From assembly GCA_025351545.1 (NCBI GenBank), contig JANXVQ010000457.1:1-13066 (forward strand): 13,066 bases of DNA. Reading direction: 5' to 3'. Numbering within the stretch: the stretch's first letter is position 1; each line of letters begins with the position of its first letter. A program made the translations under genes and the position numbers. The notes under the pieces are model-generated. The model worked only from the letters and a program-made list of their open reading frames with translations, did not search any database and was not told the DNA's origin. Below, in pieces: positions 7,279-13,066 of the stretch. The stretch comes from Spirosoma sp. GTDB lineage: Bacteria > Bacteroidota > Bacteroidia > Cytophagales > Spirosomataceae.

Positions 7279-8462
7279 AAACTGTAATTTTTAAGCAAAG
7301 CCATTTGTAAAACGGTCAATAGCTGGTCTATTTCATCGGTCGTATTGAAGGCGTGCACACAAAGCCGTAAACGCTCTTTCCCGACCGGCACCGTTGGACT
7401 CAGGATGGCGCGTACATCCATCCCGATTTTCTGGGCTTCGGTGGCCACAGCACGAGCCTTTTCATTTTCAGGAATTATCAGACACTGAATCGGCGATTGA
7501 CTATTAGTCCAGGTAGCGCCCGGCAAAATGGCACTTACTTGCTGGCGAAAGTAATTGAGTTGCTGGAGAAGCATTTGCTGGGCATTTGTATTAATTTTCA
7601 GTTGCTCATGAGCACATCGAATGGCCAACAAACTATGAGGAGGTAAAGCCGTCGTATAAATAAATGGCCGGGCGAAATTGATAAGATACGAACGTAACAC
7701 AGCCGGGCCAACCACGGCAGCCCCATGAACACCTAACGCTTTGCCAAACGTGTGAACTCTGGCCAGCACGCGATCCTGTAAGCCTAGAGCGACCACCAGC
7801 CCCTGCCCATGTTGGCCGTTTGGCCCAGAGCCATACACGCCTGTTGCATGGGCCTCATCGACTAAAAGAGCTGCACTATACTGGTCGCATAAGTCGGCTA
7901 GTTCGCGGAGCGGAGCCAGATCACCATCCATCGAGTAAACCGATTCGACCGCTACAAAAATTTGCCCGCCCTGCTGTGATGCCTGTTGCAGTTTGGTTTC
8001 CAGATCGGCCAGGTCATTATGCCGGAAGCGGTGACGATTGGCATAACTAAGCCGTGCTCCGTCAATCATACTGGCGTGAATCAATTCATCGGTCAAGAGC
8101 GTGTCGCCAGCTTTAGGTAGACAAGCCAGCAAACCGATGTTCGCATCGTAGCCCGAGTTGAAAATAAGGGCGGCTTCGGTCTGGTAAAACTTGGCCAATT
8201 CCTGTTCTACTTCATCAGCCAGCACGGTTTGCCCCGCCAGCAGTCGGGAACCGGTAGCGCCTGTCCGGGCATTTGCGTGAGTGGTGTCGGCCTGCCGGAT
8301 AGCCGTTTTGAGTTCGCTGGAACGGGCAAACCCGAGGTAATCATTTGAGCAGAAGTCAACAAAATTGTCGGCTGTTCGTAGTTGCCGCAACAAGCCTTCC
8401 TGTTGATAGACTGCTAACCGTTCCGATAATGTATGCGTAATTGAACGCGCTAAAGTAAGCAT
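7275..8462 (-). CDS. bioF: 8-amino-7-oxononanoate synthase
   Basis: PLP enzyme of the alpha-oxoamine synthase family that joins L-alanine with pimeloyl-ACP or pimeloyl-CoA to make 8-amino-7-oxononanoate. In 395 residues it shows FCSNDYLGF (37-45), GSRLLAG (71-77), H129 near the cofactor ring, LLVDEAHATGVYG (199-211, with D202 and H205), and the Schiff-base lysine K241 in VHTFGKALGVHG. The close relative Kbl (2-amino-3-ketobutyrate CoA ligase) shares these motifs, but the coupled bioD downstream makes BioF the strong choice. The ATG at 8462 is well placed. An exact TAnnTTTG box lies only 5 nt before it, implying a leaderless or almost leaderless message. Confidence 0.93.
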   Translation of the reverse strand: MLTLARSITHTLSERLAVYQQEGLLRQLRTADNFVDFCSNDYLGFARSSELKTAIRQADTTHANARTGATGSRLLAGQTVLADEVEQELAKFYQTEAALIFNSGYDANIGLLACLPKAGDTLLTDELIHASMIDGARLSYANRHRFRHNDLADLETKLQQASQQGGQIFVAVESVYSMDGDLAPLRELADLCDQYSAALLVDEAHATGVYGSGPNGQHGQGLVVALGLQDRVLARVHTFGKALGVHGAAVVGPAVLRSYLINFARPFIYTTALPPHSLLAIRCAHEQLKINTNAQQMLLQQLNYFRQQVSAILPGATWTNSQSPIQCLIIPENEKARAVATEAQKIGMDVRAILSPTVPVGKERLRLCVHAFNTTDEIDQLLTVLQMALLKNYSL

Positions 8463-8467
8463 GTTAA

Positions 8468-8475
8468 CAAAGGTA
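8468..8475 (-). promoter_or_regulatory. Bacteroidota -7 promoter box for bioFD
   Basis: Read on the minus strand this is TACCTTTG, exactly TAnnTTTG and identical to the box before the class IV aminotransferase. Only five bases (TTAAC) separate it from the bioF ATG, so transcription would begin at or almost at the start codon. No good -33 TTG is seen at the normal spacing. Confidence 0.45.
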
Positions 8476-8539
8476 AAGGCCCTGAGCGAAGAGCTACCTA
8501 TAGTGGACCATCAATTGCGAAAATGTGTGTAAGTAGCTA

Positions 8540-8566
8540 GTTATCCACAATTGAATTGTGGATAAC
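8540..8566. promoter_or_regulatory. 27-bp palindrome formed by two inverted perfect DnaA boxes
   Basis: GTTATCCACAATT is followed by a central G (8553) and its exact reverse complement. Each arm contains TTATCCACA, the strongest DnaA-box sequence (8541-8549 on +, 8557-8565 on -), with 7 bp between the two boxes. It lies 77 bp upstream of bioF and 79 bp past the stop of the neighbouring oxidoreductase. A shorter inverted repeat, GTCGT-ATA-ACGAC, follows at 8568-8580. It could be a DnaA-binding site (regulatory or titration), part of a replication-linked locus, or the operator of an unrelated dimeric repressor controlling bioFD. It has no T tract and is a poor terminator. Confidence 0.55.
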
Positions 8567-8631
8567 TGTCGTATAACGACTGAATTAGCCGCAGAGAAGT
8601 AAGGAAATGGTTTAAAAAGCAGAAAGCGAAT

Positions 8632-8651
8632 AACTAACAAAATAGTTAGTT
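8632..8651 (-). terminator. Possible weak terminator at the oxidoreductase stop
   Basis: AACTAAC (8632-8638) and GTTAGTT (8645-8651) form a 7-bp stem with a 6-nt loop, overlapping the stop codon of the minus-strand oxidoreductase. No clear U tract follows on the minus strand, so the call is tentative. Confidence 0.2.
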
Positions 8652-9671
8652 GATAATTTTAAGAACAATTTTCCCAAACTGTTTACCTGTATTCATCTTT
8701 TGCATCGCCTGTTCAATCTCAATCAGTGGTAAGATCTCATCCAGAACGGGAACAATTTGCTTGTCTGTTATAAACGAAAGCATATCGGTAAACTCAGTTT
8801 CGGTGCCCATCGTCGAACCGAAAATAGACAGTTGTTTAAAGAATACTTTCGGAGGAATAATATCAGTGATAGTGCCGGTCGTGCCGCCAAAAAAAGCAAT
8901 CCGCCCACCCGATGCGGCAACGTCAATCAGCTTTGCAAAACCCGGCCCGCCCGCGCTGTCAATAATAACATCAAAGTACCCAGCCCGGCCTCCTCCCGTC
9001 TGGTCCATGAGTGTTTTTGCCCACTCTGGTTCCCGGTAATTGATGCCTCCTGTTGCGCCCAGTTCTTTTGCCCTCACTAATTTTTCGTCTGAACCTGATG
9101 TTACCCAAACCTCAGCCCCTGCGGCTAGGGCAAACTGCAGGGCGAATAAGGCGGCTCCTCCACCAATTCCTGTAATCAATACTTTCTCCGGTGTGCCGGA
9201 TGTATGCAATGCTGCCCGCGTCATGAGTGCCCGCCAGGCAGTTAGTCCAGCCAACGGAAATGCAGCCGCCTGTTCGAACGAAAGATGCGCAGGTTTATGA
9301 TGAATATATGTTTTGTCGACTGCCACATACTCGGCAAACGTGCCATTGTCGGGCATACCTAGTATCCGAAAATCTGATCCGTAAAATTTGGGATTCGGGC
9401 CCCAATACATAGCAGGATTTATAACAACGGCCTGCCCGCGCCAGGCGACATCAACACCTTCACCAACTTCGGCCACGACACCCGCCCCATCAGAGCCTAA
9501 GATAGCCGGTAATTTAATACCCGGATATAAACCCTGTTGAATATATACATCGCGATGGTTGAGAGAAGCGGCCTCTAGTTTTATGAGTACTTCGCCCGGC
9601 CCGGCAACGGGTACAGAAGCGTCAATAAGCTGTACGGGTTGATTTTTTGCGGTAAGCAGAATAGCTTTCAT
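8646..9671 (-). CDS. MDR-family NAD(P)H-dependent oxidoreductase (zinc-free alcohol dehydrogenase/quinone reductase-like)
   Basis: A 341-residue cytoplasmic medium-chain dehydrogenase/reductase. The N-terminal GroES-like domain has the segment SLNHRDVYIQQG (37-48) and ILGSDGAGVVAEVG (57-70). The Rossmann domain begins around 163 with VLITGIGGGAALFALQFA, and the C-terminus ends KQFGKIVLKI. The protein contains no cysteine at all, so neither the catalytic nor the four-Cys structural zinc site of classical alcohol dehydrogenases can form. It therefore belongs with quinone-oxidoreductase or YogA-like members. The segment NPAMYWGPN...GSDFRILGMPDNG (86-110) replaces the structural zinc loop and is shared with that subgroup. 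The substrate is unknown. The ATG at 9671 is the first in frame and gives the usual N-terminus, MKAILL. It is divergent from ybeY across 161 bp. Confidence 0.85.
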   Translation of the reverse strand: MKAILLTAKNQPVQLIDASVPVAGPGEVLIKLEAASLNHRDVYIQQGLYPGIKLPAILGSDGAGVVAEVGEGVDVAWRGQAVVINPAMYWGPNPKFYGSDFRILGMPDNGTFAEYVAVDKTYIHHKPAHLSFEQAAAFPLAGLTAWRALMTRAALHTSGTPEKVLITGIGGGAALFALQFALAAGAEVWVTSGSDEKLVRAKELGATGGINYREPEWAKTLMDQTGGGRAGYFDVIIDSAGGPGFAKLIDVAASGGRIAFFGGTTGTITDIIPPKVFFKQLSIFGSTMGTETEFTDMLSFITDKQIVPVLDEILPLIEIEQAMQKMNTGKQFGKIVLKIIN

Positions 9672-9832
9672 CGGCTGATTCGTGGGTATGAAATGAACTT
9701 TAACGCAATTTCTGACTTTCTATATTTACCCTAACAATTCTGGCTATGCTATGATAACGTACCGCGAGGCAACTTCTGAATACGTAGCTCAAGTTGGCAG
9801 CAAAACTACAGAAGCTACTATTTAAAACTCTT

Positions 9833-10252
9833 ATGATTCGTTTTTTTAACGAGGATGTACCGTATAAGCTTCCAGAAAAGCAGGCAACCCGCCAATGGCT
9901 AAAACGGCAGGCAGAAGCCGAAGGCTACACTGTAGGCGACTTAAACTATATTTTCTGTTCCGATGAACACGTGCTGCAAGTTAACCGGGACTATCTCCAG
10001 CACGACTATTATACAGATATCATTACGTTCGACCAGAGCGAAGAAGAAGGCAAGATAGAAGGTGATATTTTTATCAGTGTTGAGCGCGTAATTGACAATG
10101 CCAATCAGTTGTCTACCAAAGCAGAGCAGGAAATGCGCCGGGTTCTGGCTCACGGTTTACTACATCTCTGCGGCTACGGCGACAAAACAGAAGAGGAAGC
10201 TGCACAAATGCGGGCAAAAGAAGAAGAGTGGATGAGCCATTTGCAAGCCTAA
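9833..10252 (+). CDS. ybeY: Endoribonuclease YbeY (16S rRNA maturation)
   Basis: Metal-dependent single-strand RNase for 16S rRNA 3'-end maturation and ribosome quality control. The 139 residues contain TDIITFD (61-67), EGDIFIS (76-82) and the metal motif HGLLHLCGYGDKT (107-119), with H107 and H111 as ligands. The third histidine of the standard HxxxHxxGYDH motif is absent; D117 stands nearby and may replace it, as I recall from other Bacteroidota YbeY proteins. I chose the ATG at 9833 (MIRFFNED). An in-frame TTG 39 nt upstream would add a lysine-rich extension not seen in the family. TATATTTA at 9721-9728 is a 7-of-8 match to the -7 box. The 3' end faces an SDR gene 36 bp away. Confidence 0.9.
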   Translation: MIRFFNEDVPYKLPEKQATRQWLKRQAEAEGYTVGDLNYIFCSDEHVLQVNRDYLQHDYYTDIITFDQSEEEGKIEGDIFISVERVIDNANQLSTKAEQEMRRVLAHGLLHLCGYGDKTEEEAAQMRAKEEEWMSHLQA

Positions 10253-10288
10253 AACCTCGCGAATCGAGACTACTAGAAACCTATAATC

Positions 10289-11050
10289 CTATCCTGCTGT
10301 CAGGCCACCATCCAATTGGAGAGACTGCCCCGTATAGAACGTATTTTCGTCTGCGCAGAGCCATAAAATTGCCTGGGCAATTTCTTCGGGTTGCCCAAAT
10401 CGACCAATAGGAATCATCCGGCGCATCCGTTCTTCCATACCAGGTGCCGTATTAATGAGTTCATCGACCATTGTAGAATGTGTATAAACAGGACAAACGG
10501 CGTTAATGCGAATATTCTGCCGAACATATTCCAAGGCGGCTGTTTTTGTTAAGCCAATCACGGCATGTTTCGACGCGCTGTAGGGGGCGCCCATCGGCAT
10601 TCCCCGTACCCCGGCAATACTCGACAAATTCACAATTCGGCCTCCCTCCGGCTGGGTCAGCATTTGCCGGATCTGGGCCTGCATGCCGTAAAATACACCC
10701 CCAACATTTACAGCCATAATCTGATCGAAATCCTCTTTTGTCTGATCGATAAACCGTCCATACTTCCCACCGATACCTGCATTATTGATGGCAATGTTTA
10801 ATTGGCCATACGCGCCAATCGTCTGCCGAACAGCCGCTTCGATCTGGGCGGGGTCAGCCACATCACAACCTACAAATAATGCTTCATACCCTAACTGTTG
10901 AATTTGCGTAACGGTTTCACGTCCACATTCTTCGTTAACTTCGGCAACAACGACGTGTGCCCCCGCTTTAGCGAAAGCCAAAGCAGTTGCTCTCCCAATG
11001 CCTGACCCAGCTCCCGTGATGAAAGTAATTTGATTGACAAAATTCGACAT
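10289..11050 (-). CDS. Short-chain dehydrogenase/reductase (SDR, classical type)
   Basis: A 253-residue Rossmann-fold oxidoreductase. It has TGAGSGIG (12-19) for dinucleotide binding, CDV (62-64) for the adenine pocket, NNAG (89-92), and the catalytic tetrad N115, S144 (or S143), Y157 and K161 in YSASKH. It ends in the usual LDGG segment. E37 at the end of the second strand favours NAD(H) over NADP(H), by family rule. The common PG after the active-site strand is PV here (CPVYTHSTM), a mild variation. Many members resemble 3-oxoacyl-ACP reductase or glucose dehydrogenase, and substrate cannot be assigned. The ATG at 11050 gives the normal N-terminus. It converges on ybeY and faces a long AT-rich gap upstream; TATTTTCG in that gap is an imperfect -7 candidate. 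Confidence 0.87.
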   Translation of the reverse strand: MSNFVNQITFITGAGSGIGRATALAFAKAGAHVVVAEVNEECGRETVTQIQQLGYEALFVGCDVADPAQIEAAVRQTIGAYGQLNIAINNAGIGGKYGRFIDQTKEDFDQIMAVNVGGVFYGMQAQIRQMLTQPEGGRIVNLSSIAGVRGMPMGAPYSASKHAVIGLTKTAALEYVRQNIRINAVCPVYTHSTMVDELINTAPGMEERMRRMIPIGRFGQPEEIAQAILWLCADENTFYTGQSLQLDGGLTAG

Positions 11051-11502
11051 ACGGTTTCCGTTTGACTTTACGCTGAACCGAAAATAAGGCTATTTTGTGA
11101 TTTATTAGCCGTTTTTGTAAGAATCAATTATATAAAATCCATGCCTCTCATACCACAAAGAACCTTGTTACCTTGTTTCAAACGTTCTTTTGGGAACACC
11201 CCCACACATTTGGGCACAAATGCCATGTCATCAACACTTACTAACGAAATGGGGCCAAAAATGACCCATCCAGTTAATAGAGCGTTCATGACATGCCTTT
11301 GATTATATAAACTATTGTATTTTTCCATAAATATTTCACTAAGATTATATATATAGTTTTCATTATCAACACATTAACTTATATGAATTTAGTATTTATA
11401 CCTGTTTGTTAATTATTAAAAATCTCTGTTTCTATTGTCCGCGTAGGTATAGCGTCCTGGTTGGCAAACAACCATGAATAATCACTTAACTATCTTTAAT
11501 CA
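11051..11502. other. 452-bp AT-rich divergent intergenic region
   Basis: This gap separates the SDR gene (-) from the ferritin-like operon (+) and should hold promoters for both, but no exact TAnnTTTG box is visible; TATTTTTC at 11318 is the nearest match. The middle (about 11137-11301) is less AT-rich than its flanks and is bordered by two copies of ATTATATAAA (11127-11136 and 11302-11311). Small ORFs of 53 codons (+, 11141-11302) and 66 codons (-, 11328-11128) cross it; neither resembles a known protein. The sequence from 11303 to 11420 is very AT-rich and could be a promoter or UP-type region. Confidence 0.5.
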
Positions 11503-12234
11503 ATGAAAAACGTTACAAATCGACCTGAAACGACGACCTCGGAGGCAGCAGCCAGCCGCCGATCGTTTCTGCGAGTAGCGGGAGCAGCGGCCGTAACAGG
11601 CGGCTTGCTGACAGCTTGCTCCAATGCGGACCAATCGTCTGTTGCGCCTTCTGGCAGTGCCCGAGCTGCTGGCGATATGGTTTCATTGCCAACCGGCGAT
11701 GTGGGTATTCTGGCTTTTGCTTATGTACTGGAACAGTTAGAAGCTGCTTTCTATGAGATGGTGGTGGCGAAACCCTTCGCAGGTATGACGTCAACTCAAA
11801 AGCAAATTCTTACAGACATTGGAGGTCATGAAATCATTCACCGCGAATTTTTCAGATCAGTTGTCGGTAATATGGTGCCAAACCTGACCTTTAACTTCGC
11901 AGGCATTGATTTTAATGACAAGGGTTCAGTTCTACAGGCGGCAGCTGACTTTGAGTTAACAGGTGTTGGTGCCTATAACGGTGCTGGTAAGTATCTGAAA
12001 AATGCAACTTATCTAGGATTGGCGGGCAAAATTGTATCGGTTGAGACACGTCACCACTCCATTATCCGCGAATTACAATACCCCCGTTCAGATGCTTTTG
12101 CCGGACCAACCATCGTCACCAGCGATACGGGTTTGCATAAAGCTTACGAACCAACGTTTGTTTTGCCTGTCGCACAGAAATTTATTCTAGAGAAACTTGA
12201 TGCTAGCGCATTAGTAGCCAGCCTAATGGCATAA
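11503..12234 (+). CDS. Tat-exported ferritin-like domain lipoprotein
   Basis: A 243-residue protein whose N-terminus has a twin-arginine signal, SRRSFLRVAG (18-27). A hydrophobic run follows and then the lipobox LTAC with Cys39, so it should be exported folded and lipid-anchored outside the cytoplasm. The mature part is a four-helix ferritin-like domain of the Ferritin_2 (PF13668) type. Probable di-metal ligands are E77 or E80 in LEQLEAAFY, E110 and H113 in HEIIH, E151 in FELTGVGAY, and E181 with H184 or H185 in ETRHH. This matches the ExxH pairing of the ferritin superfamily. Relatives include desiccation-associated proteins of plants and bacteria, so a stress role is inference and no reaction is known. 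The ATG at 11503 is clear. A second ferritin-like gene follows after 14 nt and is very probably in the same operon. Confidence 0.85.
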   Translation: MKNVTNRPETTTSEAAASRRSFLRVAGAAAVTGGLLTACSNADQSSVAPSGSARAAGDMVSLPTGDVGILAFAYVLEQLEAAFYEMVVAKPFAGMTSTQKQILTDIGGHEIIHREFFRSVVGNMVPNLTFNFAGIDFNDKGSVLQAAADFELTGVGAYNGAGKYLKNATYLGLAGKIVSVETRHHSIIRELQYPRSDAFAGPTIVTSDTGLHKAYEPTFVLPVAQKFILEKLDASALVASLMA

Positions 12235-12248
12235 ACCACTCAATTCCA

Positions 12249-13049
12249 ATGAACTTACAGAACTTATTTAGCGAAATTGAGAAAGTGGATGGCGAAATCT
12301 TTGATCGCTTAGCCCATGTCTCGCGTCGGAGCTTGTTTAGCTCGCTGACCAAAAAAACGATTGCACTGGCTGCTCCAGCCGTCATGGCTTCTGCCCTGAA
12401 TAAATCCTATGGCCAATCTCTGCCACAGAACGTAAAGGATGTGCTTAATTTTGCACTTGCCCTGGAATATTTAGAGTTTCGCTTTTACGATACAGCCAAC
12501 AATCTCAGCATGATTCCATCTCAGTACAAAGATGCATTTGAGATAATTCGCCGACACGAGCAAGTACACGTTCGACTGCTTCAATCTGTACTTGGTACAG
12601 ATGCGATAGCCGAACCAAAGTTCGATTTCTCAGCTAAAGGCACCTTTAATGATACATTTAGTAATTTCCAGACGTTTGCAGCCGTTGCTCAAACGTTTGA
12701 AGATACTGGAGTTCGGGCATATAAGGGCCAGGCAGCTAATCTGATGAATGCCCCGGCTATTCTACAGGTTGCGTTACAAATCCACGCTACTGAAGCAGCC
12801 CATGCGGCTAATGTGCGCCAACTACGGGGTCAGAAAGGCTGGATTACGGGTGGCACCGCAACTGCGTCAGGTCTTCCTGCCATCTTGAACGGCAACTATG
12901 CCGGTGAAGATAATACCAACGGGTTAACCGGGCTGATAGGAAATTCGTCACTGAAAATTCCGATCACGATGGATATGATCACCGAATCTTTCGATGAGCC
13001 ATTAGACAAACCTACAGTACTAGCTCTTGTTGCACCTTTCTTTGCCTAA
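12249..13049 (+). CDS. Ferritin-like domain protein with Tat-type N-terminus
   Basis: A 266-residue partner of the preceding gene. A preface of 25 residues leads to SRRSLFSSLTKK (25-36), followed by a modest hydrophobic stretch, TIALAAPAVMASAL. This looks like a Tat signal with a long n-region, without a lipobox; cleavage may fall near SYGQS (53-57). The ferritin-like bundle shows ligands E73 or E76 in LALEYLEFRFY, H103, E104 and H107 in RRHEQVH, E151 in FEDTGVRAY, and E182 with H185 in TEAAH. The spacing parallels the first protein, so the two are paralogues of the Ferritin_2 type. The C-terminal part (195-266) is Gly/Asn/Thr-rich and non-helical. The stop is inside the window. The likely job is extracytoplasmic metal or oxidative chemistry in company with the lipoprotein; the function is not established. 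Confidence 0.82.
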   Translation: MNLQNLFSEIEKVDGEIFDRLAHVSRRSLFSSLTKKTIALAAPAVMASALNKSYGQSLPQNVKDVLNFALALEYLEFRFYDTANNLSMIPSQYKDAFEIIRRHEQVHVRLLQSVLGTDAIAEPKFDFSAKGTFNDTFSNFQTFAAVAQTFEDTGVRAYKGQAANLMNAPAILQVALQIHATEAAHAANVRQLRGQKGWITGGTATASGLPAILNGNYAGEDNTNGLTGLIGNSSLKIPITMDMITESFDEPLDKPTVLALVAPFFA

Positions 13050-13066
13050 TACAGTTGAAGATAATA

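Noticed and set aside
8650..9412. Several plus-strand ORFs of 61-129 codons opposite the MDR oxidoreductase
   Set aside because: They are antisense to a full-length, motif-complete gene and encode low-complexity Ser/Pro/Ala-rich sequence typical of shadow frames.
11094..11119. GGCTA...TAGCC inverted repeat followed by T5 near the SDR start as a terminator
   Set aside because: Only 5 bp of stem with a long loop and no gene end upstream on that strand.
11128..11328. Minus-strand ORF of 66 codons in the long intergenic gap
   Set aside because: No recognisable family, no promoter box, and it overlaps an equally plausible 53-codon ORF on the other strand; kept only as part of the gap description.

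Overview
The window looks like a chromosomal stretch from a Bacteroidota bacterium, most likely a Cytophagales member close to Spirosoma. This placement is inferred from gene content and style, not from a search. The grounds are a mutL followed by two rhomboid genes, the second with a C-terminal tail of the DUF6576 type. There are also exact matches to the Bacteroidota -7 promoter box (TAnnTTTG), starts without clear Shine-Dalgarno sequences, a YbeY with a GYGDKT ending, and paired Tat-exported ferritin-like proteins. I see no transposase, integrase, CRISPR array, tRNA or rRNA, so most of the window is housekeeping.

Layout: 1-2238 (+) holds the 3' end of mutL and two intramembrane rhomboid proteases in a tight run, closed by a 15-bp hairpin. 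2472-4406 (+) is dxs (isoprenoid precursor synthesis), followed by a striking 25-bp perfect hairpin with a T8 tract that ends only 16 nt before lysC (aspartate kinase, 4495-5739 +). 5809-6660 (+) is a class IV PLP aminotransferase with its own promoter box. It converges on and overlaps the bioF-bioD pair (8462-6625 -), which are translationally coupled biotin genes. Between bioF and the next gene lies a 27-bp palindrome made of two perfect inverted DnaA boxes. 8646-9671 (-) is a cysteine-free MDR oxidoreductase, divergent from ybeY (9833-10252 +). ybeY converges on an SDR dehydrogenase (10289-11050 -). After a 452-bp AT-rich gap come two ferritin-like genes (11503-13049 +) with Tat-type N-termini.

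Working together: mutL belongs to mismatch repair. dxs, lysC and bioFD are separate biosynthetic steps and do not form one pathway, although Dxs and class IV aminotransferases both feed central cofactor and amino-acid metabolism. The two ferritin-like proteins probably act together outside the cytoplasm. No complete novel system is evident. The best leads are the DnaA-box palindrome, the modular hairpin before lysC, the degenerate MutL nuclease motifs, and the twin ferritin-like operon.
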